A stretch of DNA of 64,000 nucleotides, from the NCBI GenBank assembly GCA_015259125.1, contig JABZGR010000009.1, forward strand, positions 13,123 through 77,122, in the 5' to 3' direction. The stretch comes from Alloprevotella tannerae. Lineage in GTDB: Bacteria; Bacteroidota; Bacteroidia; Bacteroidales; Bacteroidaceae. The translations under genes and the position numbers were made by a program. Below the pieces are notes generated by a model. The model was not told where the DNA came from and did not search any database. It saw nothing but the letters and a program-made list of their open reading frames with translations. Numbering within the stretch: the stretch's first letter is position 1; each line of letters begins with the position of its first letter. Of this stretch, positions 44,526 to 53,958 are shown one piece after another.

Positions 44526-45767
44526 TTATTGATCAGCGTGGCCACCGGTGATGACGTCTTCGGCAGCCTCTGCGAAGCGCGTCTGCAAAGCTTCGGGAAG
44601 GGGCTTGCCATATTTATCTTGAAAAACTTGTTGGGCCAATTCGAGCGGCGTCGTGGTGGTGACGTTGACAACGTCGGGCATCGAGCGCTCTACATTGGGC
44701 GCTTCGGGCTGCTCGCGCAGAATGCGGCAGAAGCGCACAGCCTTGGTCTGCAAGGCGTTCGTGACGTCGTGTAAAAATTGCGGCTCGGGCTGCTCCTCTC
44801 TCACGCGGAGTTCTAGGTAGGGCCAACCAAGCCCTTCGTCGTTCTTCTCTCGATGCGGCAGTCGACTGATGAGGTCTAAAACTTCGCCGGCCGATGCTGC
44901 GCCCTTTTCAGGAATAGACTTCAATTGGCGCAAAGGCGTATAAGTAAGTCTAGATACAGCGGACCGCCCTTGCTCATCAAGCTCTATGAGTTGGGCGCCG
45001 TGGTCATAATATTTTTCAGAAAAAGACATCGGTAGGATGCTACCGGCATAGAAGGTATGCTCGCGCACTTCCTGCGCACGATGAATGTGGCCTAAAGCGA
45101 TATATGCGGCATCGCGACCGGCTACGTCGCCTTCGACGCGGTCTTGTCCGCCAACGACAAGGCGCTCGCTGTGTTCCGTTTCGCTCAAGCGAGCATCGGC
45201 GGCATAATAATGGGCCACAGGAATGACGGGCAGACCGCGGAAATCACTCTTGCGCAGGTGCTTCCACAACTGCTCAAAATAATAGCGTAAGCCCTCTTCT
45301 TGCGTCATACCGGCCGGATAGTCGCCGCTGCGCAGGTAAGGAACGGCAAAGCAAACGACCTCCGCCTCATTATTGTCGCGCCGACTCAAAGGGAGAATTA
45401 GGCGGTCGAAATCGGGCGTGCCGTCGGGCAGGCGTTCGATCGTGCCGCGCACATATATATTATGAAGATACAACAAGCCGGCCGGTGCTTCGAGGCGTGC
45501 GCCGGAATCGTGGTTGCCGGCAATCACGACGATTTGCAGCCCGCTCACCTCCTCGGCAGCGGTACAGAGAAAGCGGAAAAACATCTTTTCGGCTTCGGCC
45601 GAAGGATTGGGATGATCGAAGACGTCGCCGGCAATGAGCAAGACGTCGGGCTGCTGCTCCGCAAGCGTCTGCCGCAACCAGGCGAGATAGTGCTTAAATT
45701 CGGCTTCGCGATCATAGCCGTAGAAGGCATTGCCCAGATGCCAATCGGCCGTATGTAGCAACTTCAT
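44526..45767 (-). CDS. sbcD: Exonuclease subunit SbcD (Mre11-like)
   Basis: A 413-residue metallophosphoesterase partner of SbcC. Phosphoesterase motifs are MKLLHTADWHLGN (DxH), LLIAGDVFDHPNP (GDxxD), VVIAGNHDSGAR (GNHD), PVAHYY and YIALGHIHRAQ (GHxH), all in the first about 250 residues, followed by the capping region. The start is taken at MKLLHTADW, the invariant N-terminus; the frame extends nine codons further. It is 36 bp upstream of sbcC in the same transcript. Confidence 0.96.
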   Translation of the reverse strand: MKLLHTADWHLGNAFYGYDREAEFKHYLAWLRQTLAEQQPDVLLIAGDVFDHPNPSAEAEKMFFRFLCTAAEEVSGLQIVVIAGNHDSGARLEAPAGLLYLHNIYVRGTIERLPDGTPDFDRLILPLSRRDNNEAEVVCFAVPYLRSGDYPAGMTQEEGLRYYFEQLWKHLRKSDFRGLPVIPVAHYYAADARLSETEHSERLVVGGQDRVEGDVAGRDAAYIALGHIHRAQEVREHTFYAGSILPMSFSEKYYDHGAQLIELDEQGRSAVSRLTYTPLRQLKSIPEKGAASAGEVLDLISRLPHREKNDEGLGWPYLELRVREEQPEPQFLHDVTNALQTKAVRFCRILREQPEAPNVERSMPDVVNVTTTTPLELAQQVFQDKYGKPLPEALQTRFAEAAEDVITGGHADQ

Positions 45768-45831
45768 AGTTGTCGTTCTTTTTATTTTGCGCAAAATTAC
45801 TTAAAGGGGCGTAATAACGGACAGAAAAAGA

Positions 45832-45876
45832 ACACTTTTCTTTGCCCGACCGCATAGGTGGTGCGAAGAAAAGTGT
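45832..45876 (-). terminator. Inverted repeat between the adhesin and sbcD
   Basis: ACACTTTTCTT and AAGAAAAGTGT form a perfect 11-bp AT-rich stem with a 23-nt loop upstream of sbcD. No T run follows in either direction, so its role is open. Confidence 0.4.
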
Positions 45877-46039
45877 GGGAGAATTGTTCGTGCGGCGCGC
45901 AGCTATGCCGCGCGAACAAGTGTAAGGAAAGAAAGACACGTGAGGTCGGCGATGCTTAGTTGACGTATTACCTCAACCGTTGTCAACACACATCACCAAC
46001 CATCACGCTACTCACTCATTATTACTAACCATTAAATCA

Positions 46040-47878
46040 TTACTTCACTACTTTTTTGCCGTTGATAATATATATACCCTTCGGCAGGTCTTCTACTTTA
46101 CCGCCGAGTTTCGCGCCGCTGAGCGTATAGATGCCTTGCTTAGCTTCGGTGTCGATAGTCGGCGTGTCGATGCCGGCCGGGTCTCTTGTGATTACAATCT
46201 TGCTCTTTACTTTTTCTCCATTGAGCACTACAGCGTGCGCTGATTCGTCGAATCTTGCCCCCGAGGGTTGCGTGATGTTGCTATATTCCAGCGTGAGTGA
46301 AGCGAGGTCGCAGATAGAACCTTGTTCTCCTTCTGCTGTTACCGTAGCATTTCTGATAAGTAACTTCTCGTTTGAACCATCCCGTCCTGCAATGCCATAG
46401 TATCCCTTGACATTCACAATACAGTCGTCAATCGTAAGATCAGCATTATTGAGGTAGATCCCACAATCTTTTTGGCTATTCACGTTGAGCGCGCCGCCGC
46501 CGGTAAGCGTTAGCGGATGAGTGAAGCTGAGCGTTGCGCTTTCGTATGTGGTCAGGCTGTTTGTGCCAATGACGTTTATCGTCAAACCGTCGATGTATGA
46601 AACGATGGCATTTGTGGCTGTTGAACTGATGATGGCATCCTTCAGCGTAAGAACTTTATTGGTTGGGTCATACTTCACCGTTCCGCTTACTCCGTCAAAA
46701 ATAGTGAGGTCGCCGCAGTTTTCAGAGTTTACCTTTTTGCCAACAATCTCGAGATCGTAAACCGTAAATTGAGGAGTAATAACCACCTTGCTCGTTACTT
46801 TCTCTCCATTGAGTACGATAGCATTCTGAGAGGGGGCAAACCTTGCGCCCGCCGGCTGCGTGATGGCGCACCCTTCCAGCGTGAGCGAAGCGAAGTCGCA
46901 GATGGAGCCGTCTTTTCCTTCTGCTGTTACCGTAGCATTTTTGATCAGTAATTTCTCAGTTGAACCATTCCATCCTGTAATGCCCCATCGCCCCTTGGCG
47001 TTCACGATGCAGTTCTCGATAGTGAGGTCGGTTTGATCTGCGTAGATTCCACAGTTTTTCTGACTATTTATGTTGAGCGTACCATCGCCGGTAATAGTCC
47101 CCGTAACATTAAAGCAAATACTTGCTGCATCTATTGAGTTCAGCTCGTTAGTGCCGCTCACCTTTATCGTTAAATTGTCGATTAGTGAATTGATACACAG
47201 AGCTTCTGCATTAATGGTCGCATTTTTTAGCGTAAGAGTTTTTGTAGAAGGGTCGTATTTCACGGTTCCGCTCACGCCAGGAATCACAGAAAGGTCGCCG
47301 CAGTTGTCTGAAGTTACCTGCGTGCCGCAAATCTGAAGATCGTAGTTCTGAACTTCTCCGGTTTAGGTAATTGTCAGCTTGGCAGCATCGATTCCGCTAT
47401 CCGTTTTATACATCGTGAAGCGATAGGTCTTGCCTGCCTCGAATTTGTAATCGTCGGCTCTTGTGGGACCGTCTTTGTCGCCTGCGATCCATATTTTCTT
47501 GCCTGCCTCCGGTGCGGCAATACAGAAATCGTAGACGCCTGCATGAATATCCACGTAACCCTCGCCGTCCACAACCATGTATTGAGGTGTTGTAGACGGA
47601 TCGGCATTACCCGGAATTTTGTATTCGAAGCTGTTGTAGAGGTCGGCTGGTGGGTTGGCGTTGTACCATAATGCATCATTCCCTGGAATCTTGTCGCCGT
47701 AGAGATTGTGGTCAGCATCGAGTAGCATCTGGTAGCCACTGCCGTCGCCCCACACGTTGTGCGCTTCGAGAATGATTCTTGCCTTGCCTTGCGCCTGCGC
47801 CGTGATGGGCAGTGCCAGCATCGTGATGAACAGCGCAGCTATCGCCGCGTAGATGTTCTTGCGTAATGTGTTATACAT
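46040..47878 (-). pseudogene. Surface adhesin with DUF2436 and two carbohydrate-binding-like repeats, interrupted by one in-frame stop
   Basis: A single minus-strand frame from the ATG at 47878 to 46040 (612 codons) is broken only by TAA at 47363-47365. The first part (171 codons) has a signal peptide (ALPITAQA) and a DUF2436 domain like the adhesin region of P. gingivalis gingipains/HagA (WGDGSGYQMLLDADHN, GVYDFCIAAPEAGKKIWIAGD). The stop is followed in the same frame by YDLQICGTQVTSDNCGDL and two tandem copies of a beta-helical, carbohydrate-binding-like module (VSGTVKYDPxxKxLTLK, SQKxCGIY, LTIxxCIVNxKG). The second module also opens with YDLEIVGKKVNSENCGDL, showing that the region across the stop was coding. 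The end KGIYIINGKKVVK is a sorting-like tail. Two separate genes are less likely, because the only start after the stop is a GTG inside the module. Confidence 0.8.
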
Positions 47879-48025
47879 ATAATATATGCCTCCCTGTGAA
47901 ACTCCTTTTGGAGCAACGCCGTATCGAAGGCTCGGGCGTTTGCGGTTGTTAAAATGAATTACCTGTTTACTTTTCAGTATTTTTAGAATGACCCTTCTTA
48001 CACGCATATATGTTGCCTTAGCACG

Positions 48026-48259
48026 TCATCCCTTTAATTCGTCCAGCCATTTGCACCATTTGCGGCGCTTGGGCGGCGATTTTTTATGTTCCTCTTCGGT
48101 GTGCGAGGTAAATTCTTCTTTGCGGCGATCCAATTCTGAGTTGATCATATCTCTGATCGTTTCCAAGCACGCCAATCGATCTTCCAAAAAACGTTGAGCG
48201 GCCACTTGACGTTCTTGCGAACTTTTTCTCGGATGTTTCTTGTTTTTGAATGCCGACAT
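48026..48259 (-). CDS. Small charged hypothetical protein
   Basis: A 77-residue hydrophilic, helix-prone protein rich in Lys, Glu and Arg, with a basic N-terminus (NKKHPRKSSQERQ), a helix RFLEDRLACLETIRDMINSELDRRKEEF, read in parts, and a basic C-terminus (PPKRRKWCKWLDELKG). No family is recognised. Composition looks coding-like rather than random, but there is no clear promoter (only a GAACTTTG near-match about 40 nt upstream). It sits between the broken adhesin and a 21-bp repeat array. Confidence 0.45.
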   Translation of the reverse strand: MSAFKNKKHPRKSSQERQVAAQRFLEDRLACLETIRDMINSELDRRKEEFTSHTEEEHKKSPPKRRKWCKWLDELKG

Positions 48260-48312
48260 AGATTTCCTTGCTTGACTATCGCAAAGTTCGGACGATTTGA
48301 ACCTAATTGACT

Positions 48313-48382
48313 TGCTCTAATCGGACAAAAATATGCTCTAATCGGACATTTTTCATTTTCCCCGACTTGCTCTAATCGGACA
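48313..48382. repeat. Three copies of TGCTCTAATCGGACA
   Basis: Perfect 15-bp copies start at 48313, 48334 and 48368. The first two are exactly 21 bp apart and the third 34 bp further. They lie about 55-125 bp upstream of the small charged gene. Confidence 0.85.
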
Positions 48383-49149
48383 TGGGCTATATTTTAAAAC
48401 GCTGATAATGAAGGAAAGTAGTCTCAAAAACGCATCACATGTAAACAAATGCAAAAATGGTAATTCGATCCTTTTGTGGTTTTTCGCCAATATTTTGTTG
48501 CTTGAAAACTATCAAATTTGATTACTCGAAAAGAATGAGCTTATTTCCCATCGAACATTACCTTTTTGGCGCTTACACGCACCGTAATCCGTCCATTCCC
48601 CGTTGGCGGTCTTTTGCAAACTAAAAAACTTTGCAAATTCATTGTATTCAGGCAATTATAGTACGTATTTCGTTCGTTATATCCCGCATGTTGTTTCGAT
48701 TTATTGACAGAAAAAATATGGCTATTCCGCCGAAATTTTTCCCGAAACCGCTCAAAGATTTCCCTCAATTGGATTTTTCATCCGAAATAAGCCTCGAAAA
48801 TAAACGTAAAAACGAAGAAAAAATCGAAAAAAACGCGGTTTCATCGAAAATTCGGCCATAAAAAGCCACCTCAAGCTTCTACGTTTCAACACTTCGCGCT
48901 TAATCCTCAAAAATGTATAGTCAAGTGGTAATTTTTGCATAATACCCGACACATTCACCACCCCATTTCCACGACCGCACGTCCACAAATAACCCCATCA
49001 GAACATAATGCTACGCTCACTCGCGACCAAACCCAAATCCCGCCATCCTATTTTCACGACGATATATCCGCAAATAAGCCCACAAGATCCAACCTTGTAC
49101 ACGCTTACTCCCGAATGTTTACCCAGCCACCCTATTTTCACGACTATAC
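48383..49149. other. Intergenic stretch, AT-rich
   Basis: No gene supported. Short frames are present on both strands without family resemblance. From about 48960 rightward the sequence shows degraded similarity to 58620-58740 on the opposite strand, extending the inverted repeat described at 49150. Confidence 0.45.
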
Positions 49150-49159
49150 ATCTGCAAAT

Positions 49160-49268
49160 AACCCCAACGGGGTTAGTCTTTTGGCAGGGCAGGGTTAAGG
49201 TGCGAAGCGGCTTAACCCTGCCTAACACACACCGACATTGACAACCCCTTAGGGTTGGTCTTTCAAAA
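49160..49268. repeat. Family A repeat
   Basis: Half-sites AACCCCAACGGGGTTAGTC and CCCCTTAGGGTTGGTC flank GGCAGGGTTAAG..CTTAACCCTGCC. Confidence 0.85.
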
Positions 49269-49344
49269 ACATCCGCAAACCAAATCGCAACGCAAATAAC
49301 CCCCATTATAACTCGCACGAACAACGACTCACGTCGTTAGTGCC

Positions 49345-49487
49345 TGGGTTGCCGCTTCGCTCTTCAACCCTGCCACGGTGAAAGACCAACCCCTGATGGG
49401 GTTGCACTCACTTCCATCCGTTTATCCGGGGTTAAGTCGCTTCGCAACTTAACCCCGGCCTGCCAAAAGACCAACCCTAAGGGGTTG
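49345..49487. repeat. Family A repeat, composite form
   Basis: Carries a GGGGTTAAGTC..ACTTAACCCC variant centre in place of GGCAGGGTTAA, flanked by three CCAACCC half-sites. Confidence 0.75.
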
Positions 49488-49774
49488 TCGTCCTCTTTAT
49501 TGAATTGGGGTTAGACCTCGTGCCTAATCCTTTACAAAATAGACTCGCACTAACTTGACCTATAATTCCTTCCAATCAATTTTTTTAATGCAACCTCTCC
49601 GCAAACGATCTATCGAAACCAACATACTCTTCGCATGCAACTTAAAACTAACCCTGCCGCCCCATTTCCACGACCACACAATTACAAATAATCCCACAAA
49701 CTCCAACCTTGCACACGCTTACGCCCAAACGTCAAACCCGCCATCCCATTTCCACAACCTCACATCCGCAAATA

Positions 49775-49880
49775 ACCCCATCGGGGTTAGTCTCTTGGCA
49801 GGGCAGGGTTAAGGTGCGAAGCGGCTTAACCCTGCCTAACGCGCACAAGCATTGGCAACCCCTTAGGGTTGGTCTTTCAA
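49775..49880. repeat. Family A repeat
   Basis: Full element with the GGTGCGAAGCGGCTT loop; it is the inverted counterpart of 57670-57775. Confidence 0.85.
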
Positions 49881-50004
49881 AAAACATCCGATTACCGACA
49901 CTCGTTATCTTCAACTCATTAAGTGATCAACCGAAGCGCTATTTATAACGCCAATCGCATTAACTTTAACACGCACACCCCATCCCCAACCAATTCCGCC
50001 GCAA

Positions 50005-50118
50005 ATAACCCCATCGGGGTTAGCCTTTTGGTAGGGCAGGGTAAAGGGCGCAGCGCTTTAACCCTGTCTAACGCACCGCCGAATTGACAACCCCTAAGGG
50101 TTGGTCTTTCAAAAGCGT
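50005..50118. repeat. Family A repeat
   Basis: Full element with the loop GGGCGCAGCGC; it is the inverted counterpart of 57437-57542. Confidence 0.85.
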
Positions 50119-50357
50119 CCGCTAATGAGCGCACGATGAACAATAGCTCGTGGAAATAAGCGAAAACAGCCCATTTCATCGCGAATAATCGACATTGTAA
50201 CCTCTAAAATCAACCATCGCCGACCGCCTTCCCCATAGCAAACGCTTCGCATCGGTTGCGGAAAAAGCAGTACCCAGTTTTTCGCTACGAATGTCCCATT
50301 TTCACACGAAAAAAACTGAACGACAAAACGAGCGCTTTTAATTGCCCGAATTTTCAC

Positions 50358-50445
50358 CGTGGTGAAACAAACGTACGCTCGTGAGCGTATAACCTTTTCA
50401 TCAGGATAAAAAGATCTTACGCTCGTGATGAAAAAGGTGCAAACC
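50358..50445. repeat. 22-bp-period array, locus 4
   Basis: Units start at 50358, 50380, 50402 and 50424, all 22 bp apart. Part of the array is inside the large inverted repeat and matches the array at 57111-57201 inverted. Confidence 0.8.
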
Positions 50446-50658
50446 TAAGTTTGCTTTGAAAAATGTGGGGACAAAGGTTGCCTTTTCACATTGAAAAGGC
50501 GGCGAAGAATGGGCCTTTACGGCGAAACGTCAAATGTAGGGTCTCAAACTTCGGCTGTGCTTGAGCGAATGGCGCCGATGTTGTGCTTAAAATGCGATGA
50601 AATGGGCATTTTTTACATATATAGCACTCAAAAACAAATGATACTATTGGCCAATCGG

Positions 50659-51672
50659 TCAATAGTAGAAATCAACGACGACGGGGAGATGATCTGAAAA
50701 GCCGCCTTGATAAAAAGATCCGAGAAAGGAGCGATAAGGTACAACCCCATGGTCGCCTGCATCGTATTTAAGGAGTGGAGCATCGGTGAAAATGAAGCAA
50801 TCTTTGGGTGATGTGTGCAGCCCTTCGGTCGTAAGGAGTCGATCATTGACGATAATCTGATCCAATTGCGCCCATCGGCCTTGAAATTTATGCGTTCCTC
50901 GAATGCCATTTGCGGCTTTTAAGTCGGCGGTTAGGACGCACAAAAACGGAGGTTGAATCGCCTCGGCCCATTTTCGGGCTTCCAAGACGGTAGCTATGGA
51001 CGGGTCAGTATGTTCATCGTTGAAATCGCCCATAATGACCACTTTTCGGTCGCGTCCGTCGCGTGTTAGGCCGTCAATTTCCTGCCGCAATCGCTGCGCT
51101 ACCCGACAGCGGTAAGGCATAGTGCGCCGTACGCCACCGCGGCGGCTGGGTAGATGGACCACAAAGACAGAAAGCGTATCGCCCGAAGGCACAAGTCCGC
51201 AGACGTGCAGGATGTCGCGCGTCGGGTTTTCGTGCTTGTTGGTCGGCATCACGCGCAGCGTATCCATATAAAGGAGATGAAAAGCCGACGGTTGATAGAG
51301 CAGGGTTACATCTATGCCGCGCCGGTCCGCGCTTTCCGTCATACAATAGTGATAGTTGAAGCTATGGAGTCGTGTGTGGTGCAGTAGGTCTTCGATAACG
51401 CGTGCGTTTTCCACCTCGCACAAAGCTACGAGTTTGGGTGGCTGCATTTCTCCGACGCCGGCAATAACGGAGGCGATGCGACTCAACTTGGCGCGATATT
51501 TAGGCGTATCCCAGTGGAGGCGCCCCGTAGGGAGGAAGTCGAAATCCTGCTTGCCCTCATCGTGAATCGTATCAAAGGCATTTTCTACGTTGTAGGTCAT
51601 CACACGAAATCGGCTTTGCGCGCCGGCCGTCAGTACTAAGAGGTAAAAAAAGACAAAGAGCAGGCGCTTCAT
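50659..51672 (-). CDS. Secreted endonuclease/exonuclease/phosphatase family protein
   Basis: A 337-residue member of the EEP superfamily (DNase I/Mg-dependent phosphoesterase fold), with a signal peptide (1-18, ending TAGAQ). Conserved sites are MTYNVENAFD, LCEVENARVIEDL (metal-binding Glu), DRRGIDVTLLY, VVHLPSRRGG, VIMGDFNDEHTDPS, WAQLDQIIVND and GGFSDHLPVVVDF (catalytic Asp-His). The protein probably acts outside the cytoplasm, perhaps in nucleic acid scavenging. Its start overlaps the stop of the acetyltransferase gene by four bases. Confidence 0.92.
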   Translation of the reverse strand: MKRLLFVFFYLLVLTAGAQSRFRVMTYNVENAFDTIHDEGKQDFDFLPTGRLHWDTPKYRAKLSRIASVIAGVGEMQPPKLVALCEVENARVIEDLLHHTRLHSFNYHYCMTESADRRGIDVTLLYQPSAFHLLYMDTLRVMPTNKHENPTRDILHVCGLVPSGDTLSVFVVHLPSRRGGVRRTMPYRCRVAQRLRQEIDGLTRDGRDRKVVIMGDFNDEHTDPSIATVLEARKWAEAIQPPFLCVLTADLKAANGIRGTHKFQGRWAQLDQIIVNDRLLTTEGLHTSPKDCFIFTDAPLLKYDAGDHGVVPYRSFLGSFYQGGFSDHLPVVVDFYY

Positions 51673-52235
51673 GGGCGGTCTTCGGCTTTGCGTAATACGC
51701 GGCAGGGATTGCCAACCGCCACTACGCCGGGCGGAACATCGCGCGTGACGACGCTACCTGCGCCAATGACGCTACCTGCACCGATGCTGATGCCGGGAAG
51801 GATGCATACTTGTGCGCCAATCCAAACGTTGTCTGCTATATAAATGGCTTCGTTGCGCTCCAAACCTTGATTGCGCAGCTCGACAGTCAAGGGGTGGATG
51901 GGGGTATTAAAACTACAGTTGGGGCCTACAAAGATATGACTGCCGAAAACTATGGGTGCGCCGTCGAGCATTACGCAACCTTTGTTGATAAAGACGTGAT
52001 CGCCCAGTGAAATATTGCAGCCGTAATCGACCATAAAAGGGGGCAGGACGGTGCAATCGCGACCTACGCGCCCCAAAAGGCGGCGCAGGAGAGCATCGCG
52101 CGCATCGGTCTCGGCGGGATGCAGGCGGTTGTACTGATAACTTAAGTCTTGGGCCTCGTCGAGCAGGCGGCGAAGTTCGGGATTTGCGCCGGGATTGTGC
52201 CATTGTCCGCTCAAGGCTTTTTCTCTTTCTGTCAT
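51669..52235 (-). CDS. Sugar O-acetyltransferase (maltose/galactoside type)
   Basis: A 188-residue left-handed beta-helix acetyltransferase of the Maa/LacA/NodL group, using acetyl-CoA. The N-terminal helical cap ALSGQWHNPGANPELRRLL and LLGRVG precede hexapeptide repeats. FVGPNCSFNTPIHPLTVELRN carries the catalytic His, and VWIGAQVCILPGISIGAGSVIGAGSVV forms the last coils (read in parts). The physiological acceptor is unknown. It lies 70 bp after the ABC ATPase gene. Confidence 0.92.
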   Translation of the reverse strand: MTEREKALSGQWHNPGANPELRRLLDEAQDLSYQYNRLHPAETDARDALLRRLLGRVGRDCTVLPPFMVDYGCNISLGDHVFINKGCVMLDGAPIVFGSHIFVGPNCSFNTPIHPLTVELRNQGLERNEAIYIADNVWIGAQVCILPGISIGAGSVIGAGSVVTRDVPPGVVAVGNPCRVLRKAEDRP

Positions 52236-52305
52236 TAGAATAAAAAGTTAGAAGGTCGTGGTATGTATTTGGAAAGGAGCTAAAAGTAGGCGGTTTTATC
52301 GGGAT

Positions 52306-52938
52306 TTAATGCCCATTTTCTGGTTGTACATGATGGTTGCTCACCTGCCAAACGTTGGAGAAAGGGAGCGTCTCGTCGTGACTGACGAGCACGATGGCGC
52401 AGTCGTCTTGCAAACGAAGGAGAAGTTCGTACAAAAAAGTCTTACCGGCGGCGTCAAGATGCGTATCCGGCTCATCCAAGAGTAGGAGATCGGGGCGGGA
52501 AACTATGGCACGGGCCAATAAAACCCGCTGCCACTGGCCGCCACTCAAATCGGAGATAGGCCGGGAGGCCAACTGCTCGATGGCTAACTGATGCAGGGCT
52601 TCGCGAACGCGATCGTCGGCATCGGGCGAAAAACGCGACAGCAGTTTTTTTCGATTTTGCAGGCCGGAGCGCACGACATCGTAAACGCGCAAAGGAAACT
52701 GGCGATCAATTTTCCGATACTGCGGCAAATAACCTAAACGCAGGCCGGACGCACGGCGGATCTCGCCTTTCGTGGGGCGCAATAAGCCGGCGAGTAAACG
52801 CAAGAGTGTCGTTTTTCCGCCGCCATTTGTGCCCGCCAAAACGATAAAATCGTGCGGTTTAATCGCGATATTGACGTTTTCCAATACGACTTGGCCGTCA
52901 AAAGCAAAGGTTACGTCGCTGAGGCTTACTAAATTCAT
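52306..52938 (-). CDS. Metal (zinc/manganese type) ABC transporter ATP-binding protein
   Basis: A 210-residue ABC ATPase of the ZnuC/MntB group. Walker A is GTNGGGKTTLLRLLAG, the Q-loop region GYLPQYRK, the signature LSGGQWQRVLLARAI, Walker B LLLLDEPDTHLD and the switch His in VLVSHD. YLPQYRKIDRQFPL is characteristic of the metal-uptake subgroup. It overlaps the substrate-binding protein gene by four bases. The expected membrane permease gene is missing from this cluster. Confidence 0.92.
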   Translation of the reverse strand: MNLVSLSDVTFAFDGQVVLENVNIAIKPHDFIVLAGTNGGGKTTLLRLLAGLLRPTKGEIRRASGLRLGYLPQYRKIDRQFPLRVYDVVRSGLQNRKKLLSRFSPDADDRVREALHQLAIEQLASRPISDLSGGQWQRVLLARAIVSRPDLLLLDEPDTHLDAAGKTFLYELLLRLQDDCAIVLVSHDETLPFSNVWQVSNHHVQPENGH

Positions 52939-53783
52939 TGTGCAGCTAAGGATTTTGCGATCGCAATGGCTTCATTGTCCCAGCGATAAGCCAAGGGATT
53001 GATGATGACAACGCGGGCGCCGGTGGCTTTTGAAATGGGTTTGACGGAGCGCCCCTTGAACTCGCGCGGCAAGAATATGATGTGGACTTCGGCCGCTTTG
53101 GCTTCCGTGATGATCGTAGCGAGATGATCGCCCGATGGCTCTTTGCCGTCTTGCTCAATCGTGAGTTGGTGGAAGCCATATTCGCTGGCAAAGTAGGCCA
53201 AAGCAGGATGATAGATTAAAAAATTGCGATATCGTACCTTGCTAACCATAAGTCGTATGCGGCGATCGACTTCGTCGGCGTGGCGCTCGAGTTCTGCCAA
53301 CTTCTTTTTGTATACTTCGGTGTGTTTTGGGTCGTTCTTGCAGAGTGCATTGCAGACATTGCGGGCCATCTGCACGACATTCTTGGGCGACATCCAGATG
53401 TGCGGGTCTGTAGAGTCGCTGTGGCCCTCGTGTTTTGCAGCCAAAAGGGATATTCCGTCGGACACGGTGTATACTTTTAGCGTCGGGGCGGTCTCTTTCA
53501 TGCGTTCGAGTTGCTGCCTTTCAAACCCGAGCGTGCCGATAGCAAAATATAGCCGGCTGTTACTTACGTCCATCAGCTGTTTTGGTGTGGGTTCGTAGGT
53601 TTCCGGACTTGCTCCGACCGGTGTCAAAGTAACGACTTTGTAGTAATCGCCCGCAAGGTGTTCGACAATATTGCGTAGGGGCTCGATGCTGACGGAGATG
53701 AGCGGTTTATAACCCGTCTTGTCGTTTTTACAAGTCCAGAAGAGTGGAATCAAAAGCAAGAGAAAAAGGAATCTGATGCGCAT
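52935..53783 (-). CDS. Zinc/metal ABC transporter substrate-binding lipoprotein (ZnuA-like)
   Basis: A 282-residue cluster A-I metal-binding protein. The start MRIRFLFLLLLIPLFWTCKND gives a lipoprotein signal with its cysteine at about residue 17, so the mature protein is a membrane-anchored periplasmic lipoprotein. A histidine/acid-rich loop (AAKHEGHSDSTDPHIW) contains one zinc ligand, YHPALAYFASEYG the next, and EPSGDHLATII follows. The usual first ligand (PHxYEPTP) is replaced by PETYEPTP, with Glu in place of His. A longer frame starting at 53864 lacks a signal. Zinc or manganese uptake is inferred. Confidence 0.9.
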   Translation of the reverse strand: MRIRFLFLLLLIPLFWTCKNDKTGYKPLISVSIEPLRNIVEHLAGDYYKVVTLTPVGASPETYEPTPKQLMDVSNSRLYFAIGTLGFERQQLERMKETAPTLKVYTVSDGISLLAAKHEGHSDSTDPHIWMSPKNVVQMARNVCNALCKNDPKHTEVYKKKLAELERHADEVDRRIRLMVSKVRYRNFLIYHPALAYFASEYGFHQLTIEQDGKEPSGDHLATIITEAKAAEVHIIFLPREFKGRSVKPISKATGARVVIINPLAYRWDNEAIAIAKSLAAQ

Positions 53784-53958
53784 AGTGTTGAAGTTTTTTC
53801 GCTTGGGCGGAGTTGGAAATGACTCCGGCCGGTGCGGCGGTCTTTTGTGGTTATTTATTTTCAAGCGCGAAGCGCGTGAGTGTTTGTCGGACGTGAAATA
53901 ATTCTCGGCGGCCTCGATTCGGCGCGCGTTGGATTTATAATATACTCGGTCGTGTTTG

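Larger units (their letters stand above)
49150..50420. repeat. Left arm of a 1.27-kb inverted repeat
   Basis: This arm is colinear with 57110-58390 in opposite orientation. Paired positions sum to about 107,540 at every check point I made (49155/58385, 49330/58210, 49888/57655, 50025/57515, 50179/57367, 50246/57296). Identity is high in the left two thirds and lower at 50230-50340. The arm includes four family A elements and part of a 22-bp array, but no supported gene. Confidence 0.85.

Noticed and set aside
47284..47287. Independent start for the second half of the adhesin at 47287
   Set aside because: The codon is an internal GTG within the module, and the upstream 25 in-frame codons are homologous to the internal repeat, so this is not a separate gene start.
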